In this document: piece after piece, positions 27,242 through 35,513 of the stretch
Layout of the letters: each line of letters starts with the position of its first letter
Numbering within the stretch: the stretch's first letter is position 1
Assembly (NCBI RefSeq): GCF_001420595.1
Contig: NZ_LJIX01000006.1
Coordinates: forward strand, 2,153,650 to 2,217,649
Direction: 5' to 3'
Source: Cytobacillus solani
GTDB taxonomy: Bacteria > Bacillota > Bacilli > Bacillales > Cytobacillaceae
Length of the DNA: 64,000 nucleotides
Position numbers and translations under genes: made by a program
Notes under the pieces: generated by a model
Told to the model about the DNA's origin: nothing
Seen by the model: the letters and a program-made list of their open reading frames with translations, nothing else
Database searches by the model: none

Positions 27242-27278
27242 AAGCATACAGATTACTTTTCTGTATGCTTTTCTTCTT
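27242..27278 (+). terminator. terminator after the NPD-family gene
   Basis: AAGCATACAG (27242-27251) pairs perfectly with CTGTATGCTT (27261-27270), then TTCTTCTT. Confidence 0.8.
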
Positions 27279-27332
27279 GCTATCATATAATAAATTGTAT
27301 TAATCTAAAAATATAAAATTTTTAGAATATTA

Positions 27333-27381
27333 TTGACCTTTCCTTCTTGAAGGTGTTAATATAACGTTATAAATACGTTAT
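27333..27381 (+). promoter_or_regulatory. promoter and PaaX-type operator of the ABC transporter
   Basis: TTGACC (27333), 18 bases, TAATAT (27357) form a SigA promoter. The operator ATAACGT (27361-27367), N7, ACGTTAT (27375-27381) starts at the end of the -10, a typical repressor position. It matches the paaA operator, and the geometry is the same as at 30455-30504. Confidence 0.75.
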
Positions 27382-27509
27382 TCATAGTATTTATCATATA
27401 AATTTCAAAGCAACATACCTCATTCAACAAGAATACACCTACATAAGGAGTTCACACTATCATCATTTGGTAGTGTTCTATTTTAAATAATATTAGGGGG
27501 GTTACTAGA

Positions 27510-28535
27510 GTGAAAAAGTCTTTAAAGGCATTTTCTTTAGTATTGGCAGCAGGATTGCTCGTATTAAGCGGCTGTGGGAAAGAGGCTGCAAACGAGGCGG
27601 CGAAAGAACCGGCAGCAAAACAAGAAGAAAACAAAACATATAAAGTAGGAATTACTCAATTTGTTGAGCATCCTTCTTTAGATGCAGCAACAGAAGGATT
27701 TAAAAAAGCAATGGAAGAATCCGGATTTAAAGAAGGAGACAATGTTGAGTATGACTTCCAAAATGCTCAAGCAGATATGAATAACACTCAAACGATTGCA
27801 AATAACTTTGCTGGAGACAAGGTAGACCTTATTTTTGCAAATGCAACTCCTAGTGCGGTCAGTGCTTTAAATGCAACAAAGAATATTCCGATTGTATTTA
27901 CGTCCGTTACCGATCCAATTGGGGCAGGGCTTGTGGAGGCACTTGATAAGCCTGGGGATAATATCACTGGGACAACAGATAACCATCCAGATGGAACTGA
28001 GAAAACGATTAATTTTATTGTTGAGGAAGCAGGAGCAAAGACAATTGGCATTATTTATAATGCTGGTGAGCAAAACTCCGAAGTACAAGTAGCTCAAGTA
28101 AAGGAACTTGCAGCTAAATTCGGTGCTACAGTTGAAGAAGCATCGATCTCAACGTCAGCAGAGGTAAAACAAGGGGCGGAGTCACTAGTTGGCCGTGTAG
28201 ATGCCATTTATGTTCCGACAGACAACACAGTAGTTTCTGCTTTAGAGTCAGTTATTGCCGTAGCAAATAATGAGAAAATCCCGCTGTTTGTTGGCGAACT
28301 TGATTCTATGGCACGTGGAGCCATTGCAGCGAGCGGATTTGACTACTTTGATCTTGGTTATCAAACGGGGAAAATGGCAGCTGATATTTTAAAAGGAAAT
28401 AAAAAGCCATCAGAAATTCCTGTTGAGCTGCCGAGCAGTCTAACATTAATGATAAATAAAAAAGCTGCTGAAGCACAGGGGCTAGAAGTGAAACAGGAGT
28501 GGGAAAAAATTGCTGAATTTTATGAAGGCGAATAA
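27510..28535 (+). CDS. ABC transporter substrate-binding lipoprotein (TrpX/YcjX-like)
   Basis: A 341-residue extracellular binding protein. The signal peptide ends in lipobox LVLSGC with Cys22 as lipid anchor, followed by a Lys/Glu/Ala linker. The mature part matches the PF04392 family (TYKVGITQFVEHPSLDAATEGFKKAM ... ITGTTDNHPDGTEKTINFI), which includes streptococcal TrpX. It is the first gene of a three-gene importer under the PaaX-type operator. Given the island, an aromatic amino acid or aromatic acid is the likely ligand; the sequence alone does not prove it. GTG start after AGGGGGG. Confidence 0.85.
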   Translation: MKKSLKAFSLVLAAGLLVLSGCGKEAANEAAKEPAAKQEENKTYKVGITQFVEHPSLDAATEGFKKAMEESGFKEGDNVEYDFQNAQADMNNTQTIANNFAGDKVDLIFANATPSAVSALNATKNIPIVFTSVTDPIGAGLVEALDKPGDNITGTTDNHPDGTEKTINFIVEEAGAKTIGIIYNAGEQNSEVQVAQVKELAAKFGATVEEASISTSAEVKQGAESLVGRVDAIYVPTDNTVVSALESVIAVANNEKIPLFVGELDSMARGAIAASGFDYFDLGYQTGKMAADILKGNKKPSEIPVELPSSLTLMINKKAAEAQGLEVKQEWEKIAEFYEGE

Positions 28536-28553
28536 TAAAGGGTGTGATTCTTA

Positions 28554-29585
28554 ATGCCTACTGCGGTCTTTGGTGCATTTGAATCTGGTATTATCTATGC
28601 CATCATGGCACTAGGTGTGTATTTATCATTTCGTGTGCTTGATTTTCCCGATTTAACGGTCGACGGCAGTTTTGTTACTGGAGCTGCTGTTTCTGCGACA
28701 ATGATTGTCAGCGGTGTGAATCCATTTATTGCAACATTAGTCGCATTAGTTGCTGGCTTCATTGCTGGCTGTATTACGGGAGTTCTTCATACGTTTGGCA
28801 AAATAAATGCGCTTCTTTCAGGGATTTTAATGATGATTGCCTTGTATTCAATTAATCTAAGGATAATGGGGAAATCAAATGTTCCCTTATTGAATACTGA
28901 CACGGCAATAACGAGCATGAGTGATGTTTCTAATAAAATCGGAATGGATTCTTTCTTTAATGGCATATTTTCTGCTATTGGCCTTGGTGAGAGTTTGCCG
29001 AGGACATGGGGAATATTAATTTTTATGATTGTAGTCACTTTTGCCATTAAGTTTCTGACAGATAAGTTTTTACAAACAGAGATTGGGCTCGCAATCAGGG
29101 CAACAGGGGACAATAAAAGAATGATTCGAAGCTTTTCGGCCAATACGAATGTAACGGTTATTCTTGGTCTTGGCCTTTCTAATGCAATGGTTGCCTTTTC
29201 CGGCTCCCTTATTGCTCAGCAGGGAGGATTTGCCGATGTCGGAATGGGAATAGGGATGATCATCATTGGTCTGGCTTCAGTCATTATTGGGGAAGCGCTT
29301 TTCGGTACAAAAACGATTGCAAGGACGACGTTAGCAGTAATCGGAGGGGCAATCATTTACCGGATTGTTGTCACATTAGCTCTAAGAGTGGACTTTCTTG
29401 AGCCTGGAGATATGAAACTCATCACGGCTATGATAGTTATTTTGGCGCTTATTATGCCAAAATTCATAGATGCCTCAAAGGAGAAAAAACGAAAAGCGAG
29501 AAGAAAAGCAGAACATATGATAGTAAGCCAAATCCCTACAGATAGAAAGGGGGATGCTGATGCTGGAATTAAAACAGATTCATAA
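28554..29585 (+). CDS. ABC transporter permease (TrpY/LivH-like)
   Basis: A 343-residue membrane protein of the BPD_transp_2 family, with eight or more hydrophobic segments and the conserved LSFRVLDFPDLTVDGSFVTGAAV and GIGMIIIGLASVIIGEALFG. The C-terminus is strongly basic (KEKKRKARRKAEH). It forms the channel for the importer and overlaps the ATPase gene by 26 bases. Confidence 0.88.
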   Translation: MPTAVFGAFESGIIYAIMALGVYLSFRVLDFPDLTVDGSFVTGAAVSATMIVSGVNPFIATLVALVAGFIAGCITGVLHTFGKINALLSGILMMIALYSINLRIMGKSNVPLLNTDTAITSMSDVSNKIGMDSFFNGIFSAIGLGESLPRTWGILIFMIVVTFAIKFLTDKFLQTEIGLAIRATGDNKRMIRSFSANTNVTVILGLGLSNAMVAFSGSLIAQQGGFADVGMGIGMIIIGLASVIIGEALFGTKTIARTTLAVIGGAIIYRIVVTLALRVDFLEPGDMKLITAMIVILALIMPKFIDASKEKKRKARRKAEHMIVSQIPTDRKGDADAGIKTDS

Positions 29586-30354
29586 AGTGTTTAATGAGGG
29601 GACACCAGATGAGAAAATTGCCTTGGACCGGATCAATTTAACGCTGAATGCAGGTGATTTTGTTACAGTCATTGGCAGTAATGGTGCTGGAAAATCGACA
29701 TTAATGAATATGATTTCTGGCGTAATGACTCCTGATGTTGGAACCGTTTCGATTGATGGTCAGAACGTAACCTCTATATCTGAATATAAACGAGCTAAAC
29801 TCATTGGCCGTGTGTTTCAAGACCCGATGGCAGGCACAGCTCCTAGTATGACAATTGAAGAGAATCTAGCGATGGCTTATTCAAGAAATAAGTCGCGCAG
29901 TTTAAGAAAAGGAGTAACGAAGAAGCGGAAGGAGTATTTTCAAGAGGTACTTTCAACCCTTCATCTAGGTTTAGAAAATCGATTGACTGCAAAGGTTGGT
30001 TTATTATCAGGGGGAGAGAGACAGGCACTTTCATTGCTTATGGCAACTTTTACTGAGCCCTCCATTCTCTTATTGGATGAGCATACAGCTGCCCTTGATC
30101 CGTCTCGTGCAGAGCTAATCACAAATTTAACGAAGGAAATAGTTGAAAAATTCAATTTAACAACTTTGATGGTTACGCATAATATGCAGCAGGCTTTGGA
30201 TCTTGGCAATCGATTAATTATGATGGATAATGGACAAATCATCCTTGAAGTGGATGAAGGTCAAAAAGGTAATTTGACGATCGAACAGCTATTATACGAG
30301 TTTCAGAGAATTAGAGGCGCAAAAATGGCAAATGATCGCGCGCTCTTATCTTAA
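29560..30354 (+). CDS. ABC transporter ATP-binding protein (TrpZ-like)
   Basis: A 264-residue ATPase: Walker A GSNGAGKST, signature LSGGERQALSL, Walker B ILLLDEHTAAL and the switch His in MVTHNMQQAL. ATG 29560 is preferred over ATG 29554 because AAAGGGGG abuts the first. It energises the importer encoded just upstream. A terminator follows at 30360. Confidence 0.9.
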   Translation: MLELKQIHKVFNEGTPDEKIALDRINLTLNAGDFVTVIGSNGAGKSTLMNMISGVMTPDVGTVSIDGQNVTSISEYKRAKLIGRVFQDPMAGTAPSMTIEENLAMAYSRNKSRSLRKGVTKKRKEYFQEVLSTLHLGLENRLTAKVGLLSGGERQALSLLMATFTEPSILLLDEHTAALDPSRAELITNLTKEIVEKFNLTTLMVTHNMQQALDLGNRLIMMDNGQIILEVDEGQKGNLTIEQLLYEFQRIRGAKMANDRALLS

Positions 30355-30359
30355 AATTC

Positions 30360-30402
30360 AAAGGGATTAATTAGGCACTTTTAGCTAGTTAATCCTTTTT
30401 AT
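30360..30402 (+). terminator. terminator of the ABC transporter operon
   Basis: AAAGGGATTAATTAG pairs with CTAGTTAATCCTTTT with two G-U pairs; a T-rich tract follows. Confidence 0.75.
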
Positions 30403-30454
30403 TATGGACTTTACATATCAAAAAAGAATGAATTTTTAAACTTTTTACAATTTA

Positions 30455-30504
30455 TTGACTATTTATTATACGAAATGATATTATATCGTTAATAATACGT
30501 CATA
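30455..30504 (+). promoter_or_regulatory. promoter and PaaX-type operator of the phenylalanine operon
   Basis: TTGACT (30455), 18 bases, TATTAT (30479). TATATCGT (30482-30489), N7, ACGTCATA (30497-30504) differs from the paaA operator by one base per arm. The operator begins 3 bases after the -10 start, as at the transporter promoter. Confidence 0.7.
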
Positions 30505-30573
30505 CATATATAGTGATACTCCTTTAATGGCTATAAAAATAATGCAGGTTGATTTTGGCTAGGGGGAATGAAT

Positions 30574-30972
30574 GTGAAACAACGATTGAAGATTGGAGAT
30601 ACTGCAACTGTGAAGGTAATTGTTACGCCAGATATGTTTGCACAGTTTGAAGGGAAAATTGTTCATCGTGTCTTTTCAACTGTTTCAATGGTCTATCATA
30701 TGGAGTGGGCATCAAGAAAAATCATTCTCCCATTTTTAGAGGAACATGAGGAAGGAATGGGCGGAGCTGTAACTGTGAAGCATCTTGCTCCATCGACTGA
30801 AGGATCACAATTAATCATTACTGCCACTGTTTCTGCTTTAGAAGAGAATACCGTAATGACAAAGGTTTCTGTTAAACAAGGAGAAAGACTTGTTGGGACG
30901 GGAGAAGTGAAGCAAGTTATTCTTCCAAAAGGGAAGATTGACAGTTTACTTGCTAAAGTAGACGGAAGCTGA
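30574..30972 (+). CDS. hotdog-fold thioesterase (FlK-like)
   Basis: A 132-residue hotdog protein. VFSTVSMVYHMEWASRKIILPFLEEHEEGMGGAVTVKHLAPS lines up with the fluoroacetyl-CoA thioesterase family, including the Thr, Glu and His that form its active site. GTG 30574 gives normal spacing from AGGGGG; ATG 30568 is the alternative. It leads the phenylalanine dehydrogenase operon. A thioesterase here could release excess phenylacetyl-CoA and recycle CoA, or clear dead-end CoA esters such as the toxic oxepin-CoA derivatives; these are inferences. Confidence 0.8.
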   Translation: MKQRLKIGDTATVKVIVTPDMFAQFEGKIVHRVFSTVSMVYHMEWASRKIILPFLEEHEEGMGGAVTVKHLAPSTEGSQLIITATVSALEENTVMTKVSVKQGERLVGTGEVKQVILPKGKIDSLLAKVDGS

Positions 30973-31041
30973 TTATTTGGCAACGACTTTATCATTTTTA
31001 AATGTGTAAGCGTTATCAAAAATTTGGGAGGAGCAAATGAA

Positions 31042-32148
31042 ATGAATATGTTTTCGAAAATAAAAGGTCATGAACAAGTTGTTTTTTGTAATGATGAATC
31101 AACTGGTTTAAAAGCAATTATAGCGATTCATAGTACAAGACTCGGTCCAGCACTTGGAGGATGCAGAATGCTTCCTTATGCAAGCGAAGATGAAGCAATA
31201 GAGGATGTTCTTCGCCTGTCAAAAGGAATGACCTATAAATGTGCGGCGGCAGATGTTGATTTCGGCGGTGGGAAGGCTGTTATCATTGGAGATCCAAGGA
31301 AGGATAAAACACCTGAACTATTCCGAGCCTTTGGGCAATTTGTGGAATCATTGAATGGACGGTTTTACACAGGTACAGATATGGGTACTTCCCCAGAAGA
31401 TTTTGTGCATGCATTAAGGGAAACAAACTGTATAGTCGGTGTTGACGAAGTGTATGGGGGAAGCGGGGATTCATCGATTCCGACTGCTCAAGGTGTTATT
31501 TATGGACTGCAGGCAACGTCAAAAGCGTTGACTGGTTCAGATGATTTAGCTGGGAAAAGCTATTCTATTCAAGGGCTCGGCAAGGTTGGATTTAAAGTAG
31601 CAGAGAGGCTGCTGGAAGAAGGAGCAGACCTTTATGTGACAGATATAAACCAGCAGGCAATTGATAAGCTGCTATCAAAAGCGAAAACATTAGGAGCTGG
31701 TGTAAAAGTAGTAAATAAAGAAGAAATATATCAGTCGAATGCAGATATATTTATTCCATGTGCAATGGGCGGAATTATTAATAGTGAAACGATTGAACAA
31801 TTAAGGGTGAAGGCGGTAGTTGGCTCAGCAAACAATCAGCTTTTGGAGCTTCACCATGGGCAATCCTTGAAAGAAAAGGGGATTTTATACGCACCTGATT
31901 ATATTGTAAACGCAGGAGGTCTTATTCAAGTAGCTGATGAGCTTTATACTCCAAACAAGGAAAGGGTTCTTCAAAAAACAAAAGCCATTTATAATTCACT
32001 CCTTAATATTTATGAATACGCGGAAAGCAAGGGAATAACAACAATCGAAGCAGCCAATCAATTTTGTGAAAATCGAATAGAGGCCCGATCACGCAGAAAT
32101 AGCTTCTTTTCTCATATGAAGCGACCGAAATGGGCAGTAAGAACGTAA
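31042..32148 (+). CDS. pdh: phenylalanine dehydrogenase
   Basis: A 368-residue Glu/Leu/Phe/Val dehydrogenase performing NAD-dependent deamination of L-phenylalanine to phenylpyruvate. [22 protein letters not shown] and [19 protein letters not shown] (catalytic Lys) are seen, with Rossmann [12 protein letters not shown]. Its text ([38 protein letters not shown] at the C-terminus) follows the Bacillus/Lysinibacillus phenylalanine dehydrogenases and not leucine dehydrogenase, which has ITAEDVGT and a different tail. ATG 31042 follows GGGAGGAG. The neighbouring E1-E2-E3 genes and Paa pathway support phenylalanine as substrate. Confidence 0.88.
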   Translation: MNMFSKIKGHEQVVFCNDESTGLKAIIAIHSTRLGPALGGCRMLPYASEDEAIEDVLRLSKGMTYKCAAADVDFGGGKAVIIGDPRKDKTPELFRAFGQFVESLNGRFYTGTDMGTSPEDFVHALRETNCIVGVDEVYGGSGDSSIPTAQGVIYGLQATSKALTGSDDLAGKSYSIQGLGKVGFKVAERLLEEGADLYVTDINQQAIDKLLSKAKTLGAGVKVVNKEEIYQSNADIFIPCAMGGIINSETIEQLRVKAVVGSANNQLLELHHGQSLKEKGILYAPDYIVNAGGLIQVADELYTPNKERVLQKTKAIYNSLLNIYEYAESKGITTIEAANQFCENRIEARSRRNSFFSHMKRPKWAVRT

Positions 32149-32223
32149 TTTTTTCTAATAAAAACAATATTACAACAATAGTAAACTGTTAATCTCTAAA
32201 ATGAAAAAGAGAAGGGTGAGAAA

Positions 32224-33294
32224 ATGGATAATCAGTTTCCGATCCAGCAAATCATGGATCCAAACGGAATAATTGTTTCACCTGAATATAAAGAAAAAAT
32301 CACTGCAGATCTCGCTAAAAGCTTCTACAGGCAACTCGTTAGAATCCGGATGTTTGACCGAAAGGCAATTAGTTTACAGCGACAAGGGAGAATTGGCACA
32401 TACGCACCTTTTGAAGGCCAGGAGGCTTCTCAAGTAGGGAGTGCCCTTGCATTGCAATCATCCGATTGGATGTTTCCAACTTATCGGGAACATGGAGCTG
32501 CTTTTGTATTCGGCCATTCGCTGCGAAATATTCTTCTTTTTTGGAACGGCAGAAATGAGGGCTGCATCCCACCAGCTGGAAAAAAGATATTTCCGCCAGG
32601 CATTCCAATTGCGACGCAAATTCCTCATGCGGCTGGGGCTGCTTTAGCGGAAAAGATGAAAGGTACAAAAAATGCCGCAATTGCTTACTTTGGAGATGGG
32701 GCAACATCTGAGGGAGATTTTCATGAGGGAATCAATTTTGCCAGTGTATGTAAAGCACCTGTTGTCTTTTTCAATCAAAATAATCAATATGCTATCTCAG
32801 TTCCGATTGAAAAGCAGATGAACTCAAAGACGATTGCTCAAAAAGCAATAGCCTATGATATTCCTGGAATTAGAATCGATGGAAATGATGTTTTTACTGT
32901 TTATTTTGAAACATTAAAAGCTTTGGAACGTGCAAGATGCGGCAAGGGACCTACATTGATTGAAGCAGTTACATGGCGGTATGGTGCCCATACGACAGCT
33001 GATGATCCAGCGAAATATCGGGATCAAGCAGCAAGCAAGAGCCGCAGAATGGAAACAGATCCGATCTTGCGCCTGGAAAGATGGCTGAAAAATGAAGGGC
33101 TTTATGATGAGGCTTGGGTACGTGATATCGAAGCAGATGCAGCAGAGGAAATAGAAGAAGCAATTACTGAAATGGAAGCGTTTCCTCCTGCTGATCCAGC
33201 AGATATATTTAATCATGTTTTTGCTGAGCCGACTTGGCAGATACGTGAGCAAAAAGAGGAGTATCTCAGATTGGTTGGGGGTGTCAGTACTTGA
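32224..33294 (+). CDS. 2-oxoacid dehydrogenase E1 alpha subunit
   Basis: A 356-residue thiamine-diphosphate enzyme subunit. The ThDP motif GDGATSEGDFHEGINFAS ... NQNNQYAIS is complete, and YGAHTTADDPAKYR is the phosphorylatable-loop region typical of pyruvate/branched-chain E1 alpha. It decarboxylates a 2-oxoacid and passes the acyl group to E2 lipoate. Downstream of phenylalanine dehydrogenase the likely substrate is phenylpyruvate, giving phenylacetyl-CoA. Branched-chain oxoacids cannot be excluded by sequence. It overlaps E1 beta by 4 bases. Confidence 0.9.
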   Translation: MDNQFPIQQIMDPNGIIVSPEYKEKITADLAKSFYRQLVRIRMFDRKAISLQRQGRIGTYAPFEGQEASQVGSALALQSSDWMFPTYREHGAAFVFGHSLRNILLFWNGRNEGCIPPAGKKIFPPGIPIATQIPHAAGAALAEKMKGTKNAAIAYFGDGATSEGDFHEGINFASVCKAPVVFFNQNNQYAISVPIEKQMNSKTIAQKAIAYDIPGIRIDGNDVFTVYFETLKALERARCGKGPTLIEAVTWRYGAHTTADDPAKYRDQAASKSRRMETDPILRLERWLKNEGLYDEAWVRDIEADAAEEIEEAITEMEAFPPADPADIFNHVFAEPTWQIREQKEEYLRLVGGVST

Positions 33295-34286
33295 GTACAG
33301 CAGTTAGAACGAAGACGATGACGCTGATTCAAGCTATTAACGATGGACTCGATACAATGCTTGCCGATCGGAAAGAAGTGGTATTGATGGGGGAGGACAT
33401 CGGAAAAAATGGCGGCGTTTTTCGAGCAACAGATGGGCTGCAGGGAAAATATGGAGAAAATCGGGTAATGGATACGCCATTAAGTGAGGCAGGCTTTGTC
33501 GGAGCAGGTATTGGCATGGCAGTTAATGGTTTCCTGCCAGTAATTGAAATACAATTTTTAGGTTTTATTTATCCTGCTTATGAACAAATCATGACACATG
33601 CCACAAGATTAAGAATGCGCACGATGGGGCATTACACTGTTCCGATGGTGATTCGTGCCCCATACGGAGCAGGGGTGAGAGCACCGGAGATTCATTGTGA
33701 CAGCACCGAAGCTATTTTCACGCATATGCCAGGCATAAAAGTGGTTTGCCCCTCAAACCCTTACGATGCAAAGGGATTGCTCATTGCGGCGATAGAAGAC
33801 CCTGATCCAATTTTATATTTAGAGCCCATGCGCTCTTATCGATCAACTAGAGAGGAAGTGCCAGAAGGAAAATATATGATTGAAATTGGCAAAGGGAAAA
33901 AAATGATTGAAGGTGATGACGTCACGGTTATATCATGGGGAGCCATGATGCCAATCGCATTAAAGGCAGCTGAAGAGATGAAGATAGAGGGAATCCAATG
34001 TGAGGTCATTGATTTGCGGACACTCTTCCCAATAGATAAGGATATCATTGCCGAATCCGTCCAAAAAACGGGCAGGACCGTAATTGTTCATGAGGCCCAC
34101 GCGACCGGTGGAATTGGAAATGATGTGTTAGCCATCATAAATGATACATCATTTTTATACCAGAAAGCACCGGCCGAGCGGGTGACAGGTTTTGATGCCC
34201 CAGTTCCTTATTTTGGCTTTGAGGATCATTATTTGCCGAATGAAACGAGAATTAAGCATGCCATTAGAAAAGTGATGATGTTTTAG
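33291..34286 (+). CDS. 2-oxoacid dehydrogenase E1 beta subunit
   Basis: A 331-residue E1 beta with LMGEDIGKNGGVFRATDGL, the central GMAVNGFLPVIEIQF and the transketolase C-terminal domain (VIDLRTLFPIDKDII, HEAHATGGIGNDV). TTG 33291 overlaps the E1 alpha stop and is preceded by GGGGGTG. It forms an alpha2beta2 E1. Confidence 0.92.
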   Translation: MSTAVRTKTMTLIQAINDGLDTMLADRKEVVLMGEDIGKNGGVFRATDGLQGKYGENRVMDTPLSEAGFVGAGIGMAVNGFLPVIEIQFLGFIYPAYEQIMTHATRLRMRTMGHYTVPMVIRAPYGAGVRAPEIHCDSTEAIFTHMPGIKVVCPSNPYDAKGLLIAAIEDPDPILYLEPMRSYRSTREEVPEGKYMIEIGKGKKMIEGDDVTVISWGAMMPIALKAAEEMKIEGIQCEVIDLRTLFPIDKDIIAESVQKTGRTVIVHEAHATGGIGNDVLAIINDTSFLYQKAPAERVTGFDAPVPYFGFEDHYLPNETRIKHAIRKVMMF

Positions 34287-34298
34287 AGGAGGGAAGGA

Positions 34299-35513
34299 AT
34301 GGAAGTAAAACTTCATGACATTGGTGAAGGGATGACGGAGGCGGAGATTAATTGTTTTCTAGTGAAGCCTGGAGATATCGTTCAAGCAGATGATCCGCTT
34401 CTTGAAGTGCAAACAGATAAAATGACTGCTGAAATCCCTTCCCCAAGAGCGGGGATTATACGAGAATTTAAAGTGGAACCAGGACAAACGGTGCCTGTTG
34501 GAACGACACTACTACTAATGAATGATATTGATGGAGAAGTAAACAAAGATAATCAAAAGAAACCCAGTCAATCTACCCTTGAGGAAAAAGTTCCGTTTGC
34601 ATTTACTGGTAAAAAGGTTTCATCTAAACGAATTTTAGCTTCCCCTTATACAAGAAAAATTGCACGTGAAAATGGCATCAATATTGAAAAGGTGGAAGGA
34701 TCAGGTCCTAGTGGACGAATTACCGATGAAGATATTTATCATTTTATTACTGCTCTTCAGGAAACAGCAATTGCTCCCGAAATAAATCCAACTGTGGCCC
34801 CAACTAAAACCTCCTATGAGAAAAACACGATCCCATTTAGGGGCAGACGAAAGCAAATCGCCAAAAATATGGTCCAGTCCATGTACACGATCCCACATTG
34901 TACCCATTTTGAAGAGGTAGATGTGACCAGCCTTCTTCAATTTTGCAGTGAGCTTAAGAAAAGTAGCCAAAATATATCAATCACTGCTTTTTTCTTAAAA
35001 GCACTATCCATTTGCTTAAAGGAGTACCCAATATTTAATGCCGTACTAGATGAAGAAAATGAAGTGATCCAGCTTCTGCATGAGCATCATATTGGCGTAG
35101 CGGTTGATATGGAAGAAGGATTAATGGTTCCTGTAATACAAAATGTGGAAAAGAAATCAATCCGTGCCATTCAATTAGAAATGAAACAGCTCAAAGAAAA
35201 GGCTTTGGAAAATAAATTAGCAATAAAGGATATTTCAGGCGGGACTTTTACAATTAGCAATGTCGGTCCACTAGGAGGAAGCTTTGGCGCTACACCGATA
35301 ATACAGCATCCAGAGGTTGCATTAGTTTCCTTTCATAAAACAAAAAAAATGCCAGTTGTTACAGATGAGGATCAAATTGTCATCCGCTCTATCATGAATC
35401 TGTCGATGTCTTTTGATCATAGAGTGGCAGACGGGGCAACTGCAGTTCGATTCACAAACCGTTTTGCCGCACTAATTCAAGAGCCAAAAATGCTTTTGCT
35501 GGAGATGGTGTAA
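34299..35513 (+). CDS. 2-oxoacid dehydrogenase E2 (dihydrolipoamide acyltransferase)
   Basis: A 404-residue E2 with one lipoyl domain (QTDKMTAEIPSP, lipoylated Lys near residue 43), a peripheral-subunit-binding domain (ASPYTRKIARENGINIEKV then GPSGRITDEDI, about 112-145) and the CAT-like catalytic domain with FDHRVADGA. It transfers the acyl group from lipoate to CoA. E3 starts immediately after its stop codon. Confidence 0.92.
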   Translation: MEVKLHDIGEGMTEAEINCFLVKPGDIVQADDPLLEVQTDKMTAEIPSPRAGIIREFKVEPGQTVPVGTTLLLMNDIDGEVNKDNQKKPSQSTLEEKVPFAFTGKKVSSKRILASPYTRKIARENGINIEKVEGSGPSGRITDEDIYHFITALQETAIAPEINPTVAPTKTSYEKNTIPFRGRRKQIAKNMVQSMYTIPHCTHFEEVDVTSLLQFCSELKKSSQNISITAFFLKALSICLKEYPIFNAVLDEENEVIQLLHEHHIGVAVDMEEGLMVPVIQNVEKKSIRAIQLEMKQLKEKALENKLAIKDISGGTFTISNVGPLGGSFGATPIIQHPEVALVSFHKTKKMPVVTDEDQIVIRSIMNLSMSFDHRVADGATAVRFTNRFAALIQEPKMLLLEMV

